Shown: positions 1 through 10,401, numbered from the stretch's first letter. The stretch: DNA of 63,597 bases from Gammaproteobacteria bacterium (GCA_030429665.1 JAUIEZ010000009.1:1-63597), one strand, 5' to 3'. Notes: generated by a model not told the origin, from the sequence alone. Program-made: numbers and translations.

Positions 1-538
1 CCCGCTGGGGGCGCTGCTGATCTCCGACCGCCTCATCAAGGAAGTCGGCGACAACGAGGATCGCGGCGCGACCTTCGCCAACGGCTTCACCTACTCAGGG
101 CACCCCGTTGCCTGCGCGGTGGCTTTGAAGAACATGGATATCATCGAGAGCGAGGGCCTGCTCGAACACGTGCGCCGGATCGGCCCGTATTTCCAGGAAC
201 GCCTGCGCACGCTGGAAGACCTGCCCATCGTCGGCGAGGTGCGCGGCATGGGTTTGATGGCCTGCGTCGAGTGCGTCACCAGCAAGGAATCGCGTACGCC
301 GCTCACGCTGGCCTACGAGATCGGCAACCGCATCGACGAGCATTGCCAGCGCCTGGGACTGATCGTGCGCCCGCTGATCAACATGTGCGTGATCTCTCCG
401 CCGCTGATCATCGACGAGGAACAGGTGGATACCCTCGTCGCGTTGTTGCGCAAGGGGATCGAGCGCGCGACCGAGGACATACGCAAGGAGGGATTGATAC
501 CCGCCGCTTCGCACCGGGTGCCGAAGGGATCTGCCTGA
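1..538 (+). CDS. Class III aminotransferase, C-terminal part (5' end outside window)
   Basis: The gene enters the window already open; reading from base 2 gives an uninterrupted frame to the stop at 536-538, about 178 residues. The visible part starts with PLGALLISDRL and contains TYSGHPVACAVALKN, the conserved stretch after the PLP-binding lysine in class III (omega) aminotransferases. The PLP lysine itself would lie upstream of the window. These enzymes move an amino group from an amine or omega-amino acid to pyruvate or another oxo acid. The substrate cannot be told from this fragment. No downstream gene follows on the same strand; the next genes run toward it on the other strand. Confidence 0.85.
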   Translation, partial: PLGALLISDRLIKEVGDNEDRGATFANGFTYSGHPVACAVALKNMDIIESEGLLEHVRRIGPYFQERLRTLEDLPIVGEVRGMGLMACVECVTSKESRTPLTLAYEIGNRIDEHCQRLGLIVRPLINMCVISPPLIIDEEQVDTLVALLRKGIERATEDIRKEGLIPAASHRVPKGSA

Positions 539-548
539 AGGCCCACAG

Positions 549-573
549 AAAAGGGGCTGCCGTCGGCAGCCCC
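549..573 (-). terminator. Rho-independent terminator, minus strand
   Basis: GGGGCTGCC (553-561) and GGCAGCCCC (565-573) form a 9-bp GC stem with a 3-base loop. On the minus strand the stem is followed directly by TTTTCTG (549-552 and on). It would stop transcription coming from the mini-ORF at 625-681 and leuA. There is no U-tract on the plus side, so it is not a clear terminator for the aminotransferase gene. Confidence 0.75.
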
Positions 574-624
574 CGTATTCTGGCTGATGGATTCAGCCGT
601 ATGTGGCGTGGATTCGAAAGGGGG

Positions 625-681
625 TTAGCCAGCCGTCCCCGACACCAGCACCAAATCCGTCAGTCGCAAAATACTAGACAT
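625..681 (-). CDS. 18-residue ORF with near-perfect Shine-Dalgarno, downstream of leuA
   Basis: The ORF reads MSSILRLTDLVLVSGTAG and then TAA. Its ATG (679-681) lies 8 bases after the GGAGG core of a ribosome site that matches the whole 3' end of 16S rRNA (684-698). It sits about 90 bases beyond the leuA stop on the same strand and is followed by a U-tailed hairpin at 549-573, so it has its own translation start and a transcription end. The peptide is hydrophobic, with seven Leu/Ile/Val residues. I do not recognise a family. It could be a small membrane or signalling peptide, a leader peptide left without its gene, or a translated 3' UTR. Real translation is likely from the ribosome site; the role is unknown. 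Confidence 0.5.
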   Translation of the reverse strand: MSSILRLTDLVLVSGTAG

Positions 682-683
682 AT

Positions 684-698
684 GGATCACCTCCTTTA
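684..698 (-). promoter_or_regulatory. Unusually long Shine-Dalgarno of the 18-residue ORF
   Basis: The plus strand reads GGATCACCTCCTTTA, which is the 3' end of bacterial 16S rRNA. The minus-strand transcript therefore carries TAAAGGAGGTGATCC, a 13-15 base perfect complement of the anti-Shine-Dalgarno. Most genes here have 4-6 matching bases. The spacing to the ATG is 8 bases from GGAGG. Confidence 0.7.
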
Positions 699-771
699 AA
701 TCTGGTTGAACGGAACTCCAGACTAGCACGTCCGCGGCCGGCGGAATAGCCCGTCGGCCGCACGTCGACCA

Positions 772-2460
772 TCAACCGGCCGCCGCGACGCGGGCAATCT
801 CCCGACCCTGACAGCCGCTTCGGTTCAGGCCGCTGATGATGGCCTTGATCGAGGCGGTGACGATGTTGGAGTCCAGGCCGACGCCGTAAACGGGCGCGCC
901 GCCGTCGTAGCGAATCTCCACGTAGGCCGCCGCCATGGCATCGGCGCCGCCGCCGATGGCGTGCTCGTGGTAGTCCATGACCACCACCGGCAGGCCAAGC
1001 GCGTCGACGAACGCTTCCACCGGCCCGGCACCCGTGCCGTTGAAGGTGACCGGCTCGCCCGACACCAGCATGTCGACCGAAAGGCTAACGCACCGCGCGC
1101 GGTGGCTGTCCTCGTCGATGTGATGGTGAACGAGCCTGAACGGCTCGCCCGGGGCAAGGTACTCGCGCTCGAACACCTCGTGAATCTGCGCTGCCGTCAT
1201 CTCGCGCCCGCTGTCGTCCGTGTGGCGTTTCACCACGCCGCTGAACTCGATTTGCAGCCGGCGCGGCAGGCAGAGCCCATAGTCGCGCTCGAGCAGGTAG
1301 CTGACGCCACCCTTGCCCGACTGGCTGTTCACGCGGATGACCTCCTCGTACGTGCGGCCGAGATCCTCGGGATCGATGGGCAGGTACGGCATGTTCCACC
1401 GATCGCCGTCGCGGCGCGCGGCAAACCCCTTCTTGATGGCGTCCTGGTGAGAACCGGAAAAGGCGGTGAACACGAGATCGCCCACGTAGGGATGGCGCGG
1501 ATGCACGGGCAACTGGTTGCAGTGCTCGACCTCGCGGCGTACGTGGTCGATGTCGGAGAAATCGAGCCCGGGGTGGATGCCCTGGGTATAGAGGTTGAGC
1601 GCCAACGTGACGATGTCCACGTTGCCGGTGCGTTCGCCGTTGCCGAACAGGCATCCCTCGACCCGGTCGGCGCCGGCCATCTGCGCCAGCTCCGCGGCCG
1701 CCACGCCGCCGCCGCGGTCGTTGTGCGGGTGCACGGACAACACCACCGAGTCGCGACGATCCAGGTGACGGTGCATCCACTCGACCTGGTCGGCGTAGAC
1801 GTTGGGGGTGGCCATCTCCACCGTGGCGGGCAGATTGATAATGCAGGTTCGCTCCGGCGTCGGCCGCCAGACGTCGATCACCGCGTTGCAGATACGCGCG
1901 GCGAAATCGAGCTCGGTGGCACTGAATGTCTCCGGGGAATACTCGAAGCGCCAGTCGGTTTCGGGACGCTCGGCGGCGAGGTCGCGGATCAACACGGCCG
2001 AATCCACCGCCAGCTCGACCACCTCGTCGGGCGTTTTCCCGAAAACCACGTCGCGGAACACGGGCGAGGTCGCATTGTAGAGATGGACGATGGCGCGCGG
2101 CGCGCCGGCGAGCGACTCGAACGTACGGCGGATCAGGTCCTCCCGGGCCGGGGTCAACACCTGGATGGTGACGTCGTCGGGAATGTGTCCACCCTCGACG
2201 AGAAAGCGCACGAAGTCGAAGTCCGTCTGCGAGGCGGACGGGAACGCGACCTCGATTTCCTTGAAGCCGGTGGCGACGAGCAGTTCGAACATGCGCCGCT
2301 TGCGTTCGCCATTCATCGGTTCGATAAGCGCCTGGTTACCGTCGCGCAGGTCGGAGCTGCACCAAACCGGCGGCGTCTCGATCACGCGATCGGGCCACGT
2401 GCGCGATTCGATGGCGATTGGCGCGAAGGCCGTGTACTTGGTATCGGGTTGTTTGATCAT
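772..2460 (-). CDS. leuA: 2-isopropylmalate synthase (long, LeuA type 2)
   Basis: Catalyses the first committed step of leucine synthesis: acetyl-CoA plus 2-oxoisovalerate to 2-isopropylmalate. At 562 residues it has the length of the long LeuA class. The TIM-barrel motif SDLRDGNQ is at residues 36-43, the metal-binding HPHNDRG at 244-250, and [10 protein letters not shown] at 273-282. The C-terminal part, from about residue 430, fits the leucine-sensing LeuA dimer domain. The ATG is preceded by AAAGGT at good spacing. Upstream lie a leucine-rich leader ORF and an attenuator, so expression is probably tied to leucyl-tRNA supply. Downstream is a 7-bp stem at 734-761 without a U-tract, then the 18-residue ORF. 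No leuB, leuC or leuD is adjacent. Confidence 0.95.
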   Translation of the reverse strand: MIKQPDTKYTAFAPIAIESRTWPDRVIETPPVWCSSDLRDGNQALIEPMNGERKRRMFELLVATGFKEIEVAFPSASQTDFDFVRFLVEGGHIPDDVTIQVLTPAREDLIRRTFESLAGAPRAIVHLYNATSPVFRDVVFGKTPDEVVELAVDSAVLIRDLAAERPETDWRFEYSPETFSATELDFAARICNAVIDVWRPTPERTCIINLPATVEMATPNVYADQVEWMHRHLDRRDSVVLSVHPHNDRGGGVAAAELAQMAGADRVEGCLFGNGERTGNVDIVTLALNLYTQGIHPGLDFSDIDHVRREVEHCNQLPVHPRHPYVGDLVFTAFSGSHQDAIKKGFAARRDGDRWNMPYLPIDPEDLGRTYEEVIRVNSQSGKGGVSYLLERDYGLCLPRRLQIEFSGVVKRHTDDSGREMTAAQIHEVFEREYLAPGEPFRLVHHHIDEDSHRARCVSLSVDMLVSGEPVTFNGTGAGPVEAFVDALGLPVVVMDYHEHAIGGGADAMAAAYVEIRYDGGAPVYGVGLDSNIVTASIKAIISGLNRSGCQGREIARVAAAG

Positions 2461-2520
2461 TGTTTTACCTTTCGGGATCTTGCGATTCGGGTTGGGGCAA
2501 GTTGCCTACCGCTGAAAATC

Positions 2521-2588
2521 GACGGGCCGTTCGGTTACCCCGGACGCGCGGGCGCCGGGACGCGATCATCAGGCCGAACGACCCGGTC
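2521..2588 (-). terminator. Candidate attenuator terminator in the leuA leader
   Basis: GACGGGCCGTTCGG (2521-2534) can pair with CCGAACGACCCGGTC (2574-2588) with one mismatch and one bulge. The loop holds a second stem (CCCGG/CCGGG). On the minus strand the structure is followed by GATTTTC, a short U-tract, and lies between the leader ORF and leuA. This is the position expected for the terminator of a ribosome-mediated attenuator. The competing antiterminator was not worked out. Confidence 0.5.
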
Positions 2589-2736
2589 GCAGTCGCGCCG
2601 AACCCGGCAAAGGCGAACGCTTGGTCAAGCTGTCGTGAATATCCATGGATTGCGAAGACCCTGGGTCTTTGGATCAATATCATCGCGCCGCCCGGCAGGC
2701 GACGGGGAAACTGGAATCAAAATGTGGGGGGAGTCT

Positions 2737-2817
2737 TTAGTGCGCCTGACGGCGCAGCAGCAGCGCCGGCAGAAGGCCGGCGAGGGAAAGCAGGAGGTTG
2801 GCGGTCAAGTGATTCAT
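2737..2817 (-). CDS. leuL: Leucine-rich leader peptide of leuA (26 residues)
   Basis: A short ORF upstream of leuA starts MNHLTANLLLSLAGLL, continues with PALLLRRQAH and stops at TAA (2737-2739). Eleven of its 26 residues are leucine, in runs of two and three. Runs of codons for the end product are the mark of ribosome-mediated attenuation: scarcity of charged tRNA-Leu stalls the ribosome on the Leu runs and prevents the terminator at 2521-2588 from forming. No strong ribosome site is visible, and the start lies only about 11 bases after a -10-like box, so the transcript may be nearly leaderless. The call rests on composition and position. Confidence 0.75.
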   Translation of the reverse strand: MNHLTANLLLSLAGLLPALLLRRQAH

Positions 2818-2828
2818 CGCGAGGCGAA

Positions 2829-2857
2829 GTAAAACCTACCTCGCGGTCGCGTGTCAA
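2829..2857 (-). promoter_or_regulatory. Promoter of leuL-leuA
   Basis: On the minus strand a perfect -35 box TTGACA (2852-2857) is followed after 17 bases by TTTTAC (2829-2834) as the -10. The -10 is a poor match, but the -35 and the spacing are ideal. The expected transcript start falls a few bases before the leader ATG at 2817. Confidence 0.5.
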
Positions 2858-3036
2858 CCTCGTCCGCGGCGCGACTTGCCGGTCGCGTGCGAAAAAACGC
2901 CTCCCTCGATATTCATCCCGGGGGTGATTCGATCGAAGACCGGATGTCGCTCCGGTCCGCGTGTCCCTCCTCTTTTTATCCGTTGGCGCCGCGTTCTCCG
3001 GCGGCGCCCTCGATTCAGTTCTCCCCTATCGGGGTA

Positions 3037-3309
3037 TCAGAACCTCTGCCGGCGTTGCGGGCGCTCGCCCCGCGGCCTGGCCTCGTTGACACGCATCTTG
3101 CGGCCACCGAGATCGGTGTCGTTCAGCGCTTTGATCGCAGCATCCGCCTGCGAATTGTCGTCCATCTCGACGAAGGCGAATCCCTTCGAGCGTCCGGTTT
3201 CGCGGTCGATGATAACGTTCACCCGCGATACGGAGCCGAACTGTGCAAACGCGTCGCGCAACTGGTCTTCTGTTACACCGTAAGCCAGGTTTCCAACATA
3301 GATATTCAC
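3037..3309 (-). CDS. Small RRM-domain RNA-binding protein
   Basis: A 90-residue protein made almost entirely of one RNA recognition motif. RNP2 is IYVGNL (residues 3-8) and RNP1 is KGFAFVEM (42-49). A short basic tail (RPRGERPQRRQRF) follows. Proteins of this kind in proteobacteria and cyanobacteria bind single-stranded RNA and are often induced by cold. The start is GTG (3307-3309); a second upstream start is not evident. About 340 bases of AT-richer DNA lie upstream, room for a long 5' leader. Family assignment is firm; the RNA targets are unknown. Confidence 0.9.
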   Translation of the reverse strand: MNIYVGNLAYGVTEDQLRDAFAQFGSVSRVNVIIDRETGRSKGFAFVEMDDNSQADAAIKALNDTDLGGRKMRVNEARPRGERPQRRQRF

Positions 3310-3646
3310 ATTCAGTTACTCATAAGAGAAAACGTGGCCTGTCGAAATGTAGACACGCTGGGCAGACAAAGCCACGAACCGTCCAGCGCCCATCGACCCA
3401 ACCCGGGCCAATACTGTCTGCCGCAAGGCCTCGCCGTCTCGCGTTCACCGCGTCGGCAATTGCCACTATGCATTGCGGCAAATGACATAATCATTGCGCG
3501 GAACCCGGCGCATTGCGCCGTTACCGCCACTAAAATTGGATTATTTCACGGTTTTTCACAAATTGCGCGTATATCGCCACGTTTTTTTACGTATCGGCGA
3601 CCGACGCCGAACCGCCGGCCGTACGCCCGGCCGGCGGCACAAAAAC
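3310..3646. other. Intergenic region upstream of the RRM gene
   Basis: I see no convincing gene here on either strand. The segment 3480-3600 is clearly richer in A and T than its surroundings. A 9-bp inverted repeat CCGCCGGCC/GGCCGGCGG lies at 3612-3637 without a U-tract. The region may hold the RRM gene promoter and a long untranslated leader. Confidence 0.5.
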
Positions 3647-3676
3647 AAAAAGCCCCGCCAATTGGCGGGGCTTTTT
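3647..3676 (-). terminator. Terminator of groES-groEL
   Basis: The perfect inverted repeat GCCCCGCC-AATT-GGCGGGGC (3652-3671) is flanked by AAAAA (3647-3651) and TTTTT (3672-3676), so it works in both directions. It lies 34 bases past the groEL stop on the minus strand, where the U-run extends into TTTTTGTTTTTG. Confidence 0.9.
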
Positions 3677-3710
3677 GCGGATCGATGGAGACCCGGAATG
3701 GAGGCGTGAT

Positions 3711-5360
<1,650 letters not shown>

Positions 5361-5420
5361 TCAAAATGCTTGGCTAATTTGTAAACGGGATGCTGGTTGT
5401 TGGGGTTCGAGCGGTCCGGA

Positions 5421-5711
5421 TCAGGACTCGATCACGCCCATGATGTCGTCTTCGCGCATCATGAGCAGCTCTTCACCGTCAACCTTGACCTCGGTGCCGG
5501 AATACTTGCCGAACAGCACCTTGTCGCCGACCTTGACGTCCAGGGGGCGGACTTCGCCGCTTTCCAGGATCTTGCCGTTGCCGGCAGCCAGCACTTCACC
5601 CTGCATGGGCTTCTCGGCCGCACTGTCGGGGATGACGATCCCGCCCGCGGTCTTGCGCTCTTCATCGAGACGGCGAACCACGACCCGATCGTGAAGTGGA
5701 CGAATCTTCAT
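5421..5711 (-). CDS. groES: Co-chaperonin GroES (Hsp10)
   Basis: Ninety-six residues starting [15 protein letters not shown], with the mobile loop that docks on GroEL around residues 18-34 ([13 protein letters not shown]). It forms the heptameric lid of the GroEL chamber. The ATG is preceded by AGGAGAG. It is the first gene of the operon; a sigma-70-type promoter and a CIRCE operator lie 64-117 bases upstream. Confidence 0.98.
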   Translation of the reverse strand: MKIRPLHDRVVVRRLDEERKTAGGIVIPDSAAEKPMQGEVLAAGNGKILESGEVRPLDVKVGDKVLFGKYSGTEVKVDGEELLMMREDDIMGVIES

Positions 5712-5774
5712 TCGTACTCTCCTATTGAAATCAGTGAGTTAATTAACTTCTAGGGTAGATGAGGGAGGGCCTTG

Positions 5775-5801
5775 CTAGCACTCGCCCCAAGCGAGTGCTA
5801 A
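5775..5801 (-). promoter_or_regulatory. CIRCE element (HrcA operator)
   Basis: On the minus strand TTAGCACTC, nine bases, then GAGTGCTAG: 17 of the 18 arm positions fit the CIRCE consensus TTAGCACTC-N9-GAGTGCTAA. It lies directly downstream of, and touching, the -10 box of the groES promoter, the usual place for HrcA repression. The hrcA gene is not in the window. Confidence 0.95.
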
Positions 5802-5828
5802 TAATAGTGACGCGAATGCCGATGTCAA
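5801..5828 (-). promoter_or_regulatory. Promoter of groES-groEL
   Basis: Minus strand: TTGACA (5823-5828), a 16-base spacer, TATTAT (5801-5806). Both boxes are close to the sigma-70 consensus. The start point falls inside the CIRCE element. I do not see a sigma-32-type promoter. Confidence 0.75.
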
Positions 5829-5858
5829 GCCCAATCGTGCGAACAGCGCCGCGGCGCG

Positions 5859-6314
5859 TCAGCGATCGTCGATGCGGCGGTACTCGCCCTCGATGGGATC
5901 GCCCGGACCGGGCCGGCGGCCGCCGCGGTAGTGCACCGAGCCGCCGGCGGCGCGAATCACGCCGCGGCCGATCAGGTAGCCCGCCACCGCGCGTCGAAGC
6001 GGCGGTACGAGACAGGCGAAACCCAGCGCGTCGGTGAAAAACCCGGGGGTTAGCAACATCGCGCCGGCCACCAGCAGGAAGACGCCCTCGACCAGTTCCA
6101 TGGCCGGCAGCGCGCCCTCGTCCAGGCTGCGCTGCAGGCGGGTCAGCGCCGCCAGTCCCTGGATGCGCACGAGGTAGGCGCCGATCACGGCGGTCAGCAC
6201 GACTAGAAATATGGTCCACGGCGCCCCGATGACCGAGCCGATCTCGATCAACAGGTAAATCTCCACGAATGGCACGAGGATGAATAAAAGTAAAAGGACT
6301 CGGAACGAAAACAT
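5859..6314 (-). CDS. fxsA: FxsA family membrane protein
   Basis: A 151-residue inner-membrane protein with the FxsA layout: two N-terminal hydrophobic helices (residues 4-24 and 28-48), a cytoplasmic stretch with IQGLAALTRLQRSLDEG, then further hydrophobic segments around 75-110. The family takes its name from suppression of phage T7 F exclusion in E. coli; its normal role is not established. In many proteobacteria fxsA lies next to groESL, as here, about 58 bases upstream of the CIRCE region and on the same strand. The C-terminal tail is polar and rich in Arg and Gly. Confidence 0.9.
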   Translation of the reverse strand: MFSFRVLLLLFILVPFVEIYLLIEIGSVIGAPWTIFLVVLTAVIGAYLVRIQGLAALTRLQRSLDEGALPAMELVEGVFLLVAGAMLLTPGFFTDALGFACLVPPLRRAVAGYLIGRGVIRAAGGSVHYRGGRRPGPGDPIEGEYRRIDDR

Positions 6315-6506
6315 GGCTAGGATCAGAATTTCGCGGAGAACTTAGGGAATATAATGGAGTCCTTATAGTTGGCGGACGCCGATTCGTTTCGGGCGCACGT
6401 CGACGACTCTTGACTACCTTTCGACCGGACGGCATATGAGCTCACGATTCCGCGAGCCGGCGGCGTTCGCGGCGAACGGCATTCGGCGCGACGAGGCGTA
6501 TATCAC

Positions 6507-8801
6507 ATGACGAACACGACCCGGTACCTGATCTGGGTTCTCCTGGCCCTGATTGCAAGCTCGGCCTTCGGCCAGGAAGAGGAATTGCTCGAGCCCGAAA
6601 AGGCGTTCGCGGTCAGCGCCCGCGCGCTCGACGCAAGACGCGTGGCGGTGACCTGGGACATCGCCGACGGCTATTACATGTACCGGGACAAGCTCGCCTT
6701 CCGGGGCGAGGGGGACGCGCGCGTCGCCTCGGCGACCTACCCCAACGGCAAGATCAAGAGCGACGAATTCTTCGGCGACGTCGAGGTCTACGTCGGCAGC
6801 GCCACCTTCGAACTGGAACTGGCGGACGCGTCGGGCCCGGTCAACTTGGTCGTCGACGGCCAGGGCTGCAACGAACCGGTCGGCGTATGCTACCCGCCCA
6901 TGACCCGGGAGCTGGCGGTGATGCTGCCCGTCGCGACGGCGTCGGCGGCCGAGCCACTGGCCGACCCGGTGCCGGGACTGGCGCAGGCCCTGGCGCCGAA
7001 GAGCACGCCGGCCGACGCCGGGGATCCGGTGAGCGAGCTGCGCAGCCTGCTGGGCAATATCGGCGGTGAGGACGATTTCCTGCCGGTGGACGAGGCGTTC
7101 AAGCTGGATGTTACGCACGCCGAAGACACCGCGCTCAGCGCCCGTTTCGAAGTGGCCGACGGCTACTACCTGTACCAGGACAAGATCAACTTTCAGGTCC
7201 TCACCGGTCCGGCGCGCACCGGCGACCCGATCCTGCCCCCGGGCAAGGAGAAGGAAGACGAGTACTTCGGCCGCATGACGGTATACCTCGAGAATTTCGA
7301 CGTCGAAGTCCCGCTGCTTCGCTCCGCGCCCGAGGCCGCCGCCATCACCGTGGAAGCGGGCTACCAGGGCTGCGCGGACGAAGGAATCTGCTATCCGCCG
7401 GTCACCAGGCAATACACCATCGAACTGCCGCAACTGCTCGGCGTGGCCGCGGCCGCGGACGGCGGATCCGGCACGGCCCAGGGATCGGGCGGGACCGGCG
7501 GCGCGGGCGCGGTGGACAAGAGTCTCATTGCGTTTCTCGCCAGCGCCTTCGGGGTGGGCCTGTTGCTCACGTTCACGCCTTGCGTGCTGCCGATGATCCC
7601 GATCCTGTCGAGCATCATCGTCGGGCAGGGCGCGAACATGACTCGCGCCAGGGGCGGCGCATTATCGGCCATTTACGTGTTCGGCACCGCGGTCACCTAT
7701 GCCGCCATCGGCTGGGTGGCGGGCGCCACCGGCGAACAACTCCAGGCCTATTTCCAGAATGCCTGGGCCATCGGCATCCTGTCGGTGGTCTTCGTGCTCA
7801 TGGCGCTGTCCATGTTCGGCCTCTACAAGATCCAGATGCCGTCGTTCATCCAGAGCAGGCTGCAGGAGAAAAGCGCGGCGCTCGGCGGCGGGACGGTATC
7901 GATGGTGTTCGTGCTGGGACTGGTGTCGGCGCTGATCGTCGGCGCCTGCGTCTCGCCGCTGCTGATCTCTCTTCTGTCCATCGCGATCGGCCGCGGCGAC
8001 CCGGTGCTTGGCGCGGCGATGATGGTCGCCATGGCACTGGGCATGGGCGTGTTCCTGGTGGCCATCGGTTTCGGTGCGGGCGCGATACTGCCGCGCGCCG
8101 GCGCCTGGATGGAACGCATCAACCACGTCTTCGGGGTGATGCTGCTGGCCGTGGCCATCTACCTCCTGGGGGCGTTGCCCGCGGTGCCCGTACTACTGTT
8201 GTGGGCGGCGTTGCTGATCATCGTCGCCGTGTACATGGGCGCCACGCAGGCGCTGCCCGACGGCGCCAGCGGCTGGCGTTACCTGAGCAAGGGAATCGGC
8301 ACCATCGCGCTGGTCTGGGGCGTGCTCAGTCTCGTCGGCGGTCTCGCCGGCAACCGCGACATCCTCAACCCGATCCCGGCCGGAACGTTCTTCGCCGCGG
8401 GCAACGACGCGGCCGGCGGCGCCCCGCACGCCGAGAGCGCCCTGTTCGTGCGCGTCGGCACGCCCGAGGAACTCGACGCACAATTGGCGCGGGCCCGGCA
8501 ATCCGGAAAGCACCTGATGCTGGACTTTTACGCCGACTGGTGCGTCGACTGCGTTCGCATGGAGAAAAGCACGTTCGTCGACGCGCGCGTTCGTGAGCGG
8601 CTCGGCGAGCGTTTCCTGATGGCGCAGGTGGACGTTACCGATCCCAACGACGCGGGCGGCAAGGCGATCAAGCAGCGCTACGGCGTCTACGGCCCCCCCG
8701 CCATCCTGTTCTTCGAGAACGGCGCGACGGAAATCCGCGATCTTCGGCTCTACGGCTATCGCGACAGTGCCGAATTTCTGTCCATCCTGGAAAAGATCTG
8801 A
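6507..8801 (+). CDS. dsbD: Thiol:disulfide interchange protein DsbD with duplicated N-terminal domain
   Basis: Carries electrons from cytoplasmic thioredoxin across the inner membrane to periplasmic partners such as DsbC and cytochrome c maturation proteins. Order: signal peptide (1-22); a first DsbD-alpha domain (about 32-140, Cys121/Cys128, CYPP); a second DsbD-alpha domain (about 195-310, Cys289/Cys295, CYPP); eight or so membrane helices (about 340-600) with catalytic Cys359 in TPCVLP and Cys481 in GACVSP; a thioredoxin-like C-terminal domain with CVDC at 679-682. E. coli DsbD has one N-terminal domain and about 565 residues; the extra copy explains the 764 here. A TlpA-like thioredoxin follows 3 bases later and is probably a redox partner. 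Confidence 0.95.
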   Translation: MTNTTRYLIWVLLALIASSAFGQEEELLEPEKAFAVSARALDARRVAVTWDIADGYYMYRDKLAFRGEGDARVASATYPNGKIKSDEFFGDVEVYVGSATFELELADASGPVNLVVDGQGCNEPVGVCYPPMTRELAVMLPVATASAAEPLADPVPGLAQALAPKSTPADAGDPVSELRSLLGNIGGEDDFLPVDEAFKLDVTHAEDTALSARFEVADGYYLYQDKINFQVLTGPARTGDPILPPGKEKEDEYFGRMTVYLENFDVEVPLLRSAPEAAAITVEAGYQGCADEGICYPPVTRQYTIELPQLLGVAAAADGGSGTAQGSGGTGGAGAVDKSLIAFLASAFGVGLLLTFTPCVLPMIPILSSIIVGQGANMTRARGGALSAIYVFGTAVTYAAIGWVAGATGEQLQAYFQNAWAIGILSVVFVLMALSMFGLYKIQMPSFIQSRLQEKSAALGGGTVSMVFVLGLVSALIVGACVSPLLISLLSIAIGRGDPVLGAAMMVAMALGMGVFLVAIGFGAGAILPRAGAWMERINHVFGVMLLAVAIYLLGALPAVPVLLLWAALLIIVAVYMGATQALPDGASGWRYLSKGIGTIALVWGVLSLVGGLAGNRDILNPIPAGTFFAAGNDAAGGAPHAESALFVRVGTPEELDAQLARARQSGKHLMLDFYADWCVDCVRMEKSTFVDARVRERLGERFLMAQVDVTDPNDAGGKAIKQRYGVYGPPAILFFENGATEIRDLRLYGYRDSAEFLSILEKI

Positions 8802-8804
8802 TCC

Positions 8805-9344
<540 letters not shown>

Positions 9345-9420
9345 GGGCGGCGGCGCAATACGACGCCGGCTTTTATATCGGCACGCAACTTCGTCGAACC
9401 GGCGCTCAAAATTCGTTAAT

Positions 9421-9449
9421 TAGACATAAAACGACAAAACGTCGATAAT
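9421..9449 (+). promoter_or_regulatory. Promoter of aroQ-accB-accC
   Basis: TAGACA (9421-9426), a 17-base spacer rich in A, then GATAAT (9444-9449). Each box is one base from consensus. The expected start is about 20 bases before the aroQ ATG. The segment is clearly AT-richer than the flanking genes. Confidence 0.6.
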
Positions 9450-9477
9450 CCGCGGTCATGCCCGAACGACACTCGAC

Positions 9478-9924
9478 ATGACCGACATCCTCGTCCTCCA
9501 CGGCCCGAACCTGAACCTGCTCGGCAATCGCGAGCCGGATCATTACGGCCGCCAGACGCTCGCCGACATCGACGAGGCGCTGGCGGACCGCGCCCGATCG
9601 GCCGGCATGTCGCTCGTTTCGCAACAGTTCAACAGCGAGAGCGAACTGGTCGGGCGCATCCAGGACGCGCCCGCAAACGGCGTTCGCTTCATCATCATCA
9701 ATCCGGCGGCATTCACCCACACCAGCGTCGCCATGCGCGACGCGCTCAGCGCGGTCGGTCTTCCATTCATCGAGGTTCACCTGTCCAACGTTCACGCACG
9801 TGAACCTTTTCGGCACCATTCCTATTTTTCCGATATCGCCGTCGGCGTGATCTGCGGTCTCGGCGCCCAGGGCTACCTGCTGGCGCTCGACGCGGCGCTG
9901 GCGCGACTCAAGCAAGGTACGTAA
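9478..9924 (+). CDS. aroQ: 3-dehydroquinate dehydratase, type II
   Basis: Dehydrates 3-dehydroquinate to 3-dehydroshikimate in the shikimate pathway. At 148 residues it has the usual type II length. [10 protein letters not shown] is at 7-16, the catalytic Tyr23 lies in DHYGRQTL, and the conserved [14 protein letters not shown] and EVHLSN blocks follow. The flexible loop around residue 20 closes over the substrate. It begins the aroQ-accB-accC cluster, a common gammaproteobacterial arrangement; accB starts 6 bases later. Confidence 0.97.
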   Translation: MTDILVLHGPNLNLLGNREPDHYGRQTLADIDEALADRARSAGMSLVSQQFNSESELVGRIQDAPANGVRFIIINPAAFTHTSVAMRDALSAVGLPFIEVHLSNVHAREPFRHHSYFSDIAVGVICGLGAQGYLLALDAALARLKQGT

Positions 9925-9930
9925 CGCACG

Positions 9931-10386
9931 ATGGACATACGAAAGGTTAAAAAGCTCATCGAACTGCTGGAAGATTCCCAGCTCTCGGAGATCGAGATCT
10001 CCGAGGGCGAGGAGTCGATCCGCCTGTCGCGACACCCGTCGACAGGCGTATCCGTCCCCTACTACGCGCCGCCGCCGGCCCCTGCGCCGGTCGCGGCACC
10101 GGCTCCCGCCGCAGCGGTCGGTTCACCGGCCCCGGCAGCCGAGGAAACCAGCGGCCACAAGGTCACCTCGCCCATGGTAGGCACGTTCTACGCGTCGTCC
10201 GGCCCCGGCTCGCCGCCGTTCGTGTCCGTCGGATCGACGGTCGAGGAGGGCGAGACGTTGTGCATCATCGAGGCGATGAAAATATTCAACCAGATCGAGT
10301 CCGAGCACGCGGGAGTGGTCAAGAAGATCCTGAAGAACTCGGGCGATCCGGTTGAATTCGGGGAAACGCTGTTCATCATCGGCTAG
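9931..10386 (+). CDS. accB: Biotin carboxyl carrier protein of acetyl-CoA carboxylase
   Basis: Carries the biotin that shuttles CO2 between AccC and the AccA/AccD transferase in fatty acid synthesis. The 151 residues comprise an N-terminal domain (1-35), a Pro/Ala linker (about 42-72) and the biotinyl domain (75-151) with the biotinylation motif EAMK at 114-117, so biotin sits on Lys117. accC follows after 15 bases, and the two are expected to be co-transcribed. Confidence 0.98.
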   Translation: MDIRKVKKLIELLEDSQLSEIEISEGEESIRLSRHPSTGVSVPYYAPPPAPAPVAAPAPAAAVGSPAPAAEETSGHKVTSPMVGTFYASSGPGSPPFVSVGSTVEEGETLCIIEAMKIFNQIESEHAGVVKKILKNSGDPVEFGETLFIIG

Positions 10387-10401
10387 GAACGCGGCGAAAA
10401 C

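Noticed and set aside
961..2832. 623-codon plus-strand frame across leuA
   Set aside because: Antisense shadow of leuA; no domain and implausible composition.
2985..3008. 8-bp perfect hairpin GGCGCCGC/GCGGCGCC downstream of the RRM gene
   Set aside because: The minus strand has A-rich and not U-rich sequence after the stem, so it is not a standard terminator in the needed direction.
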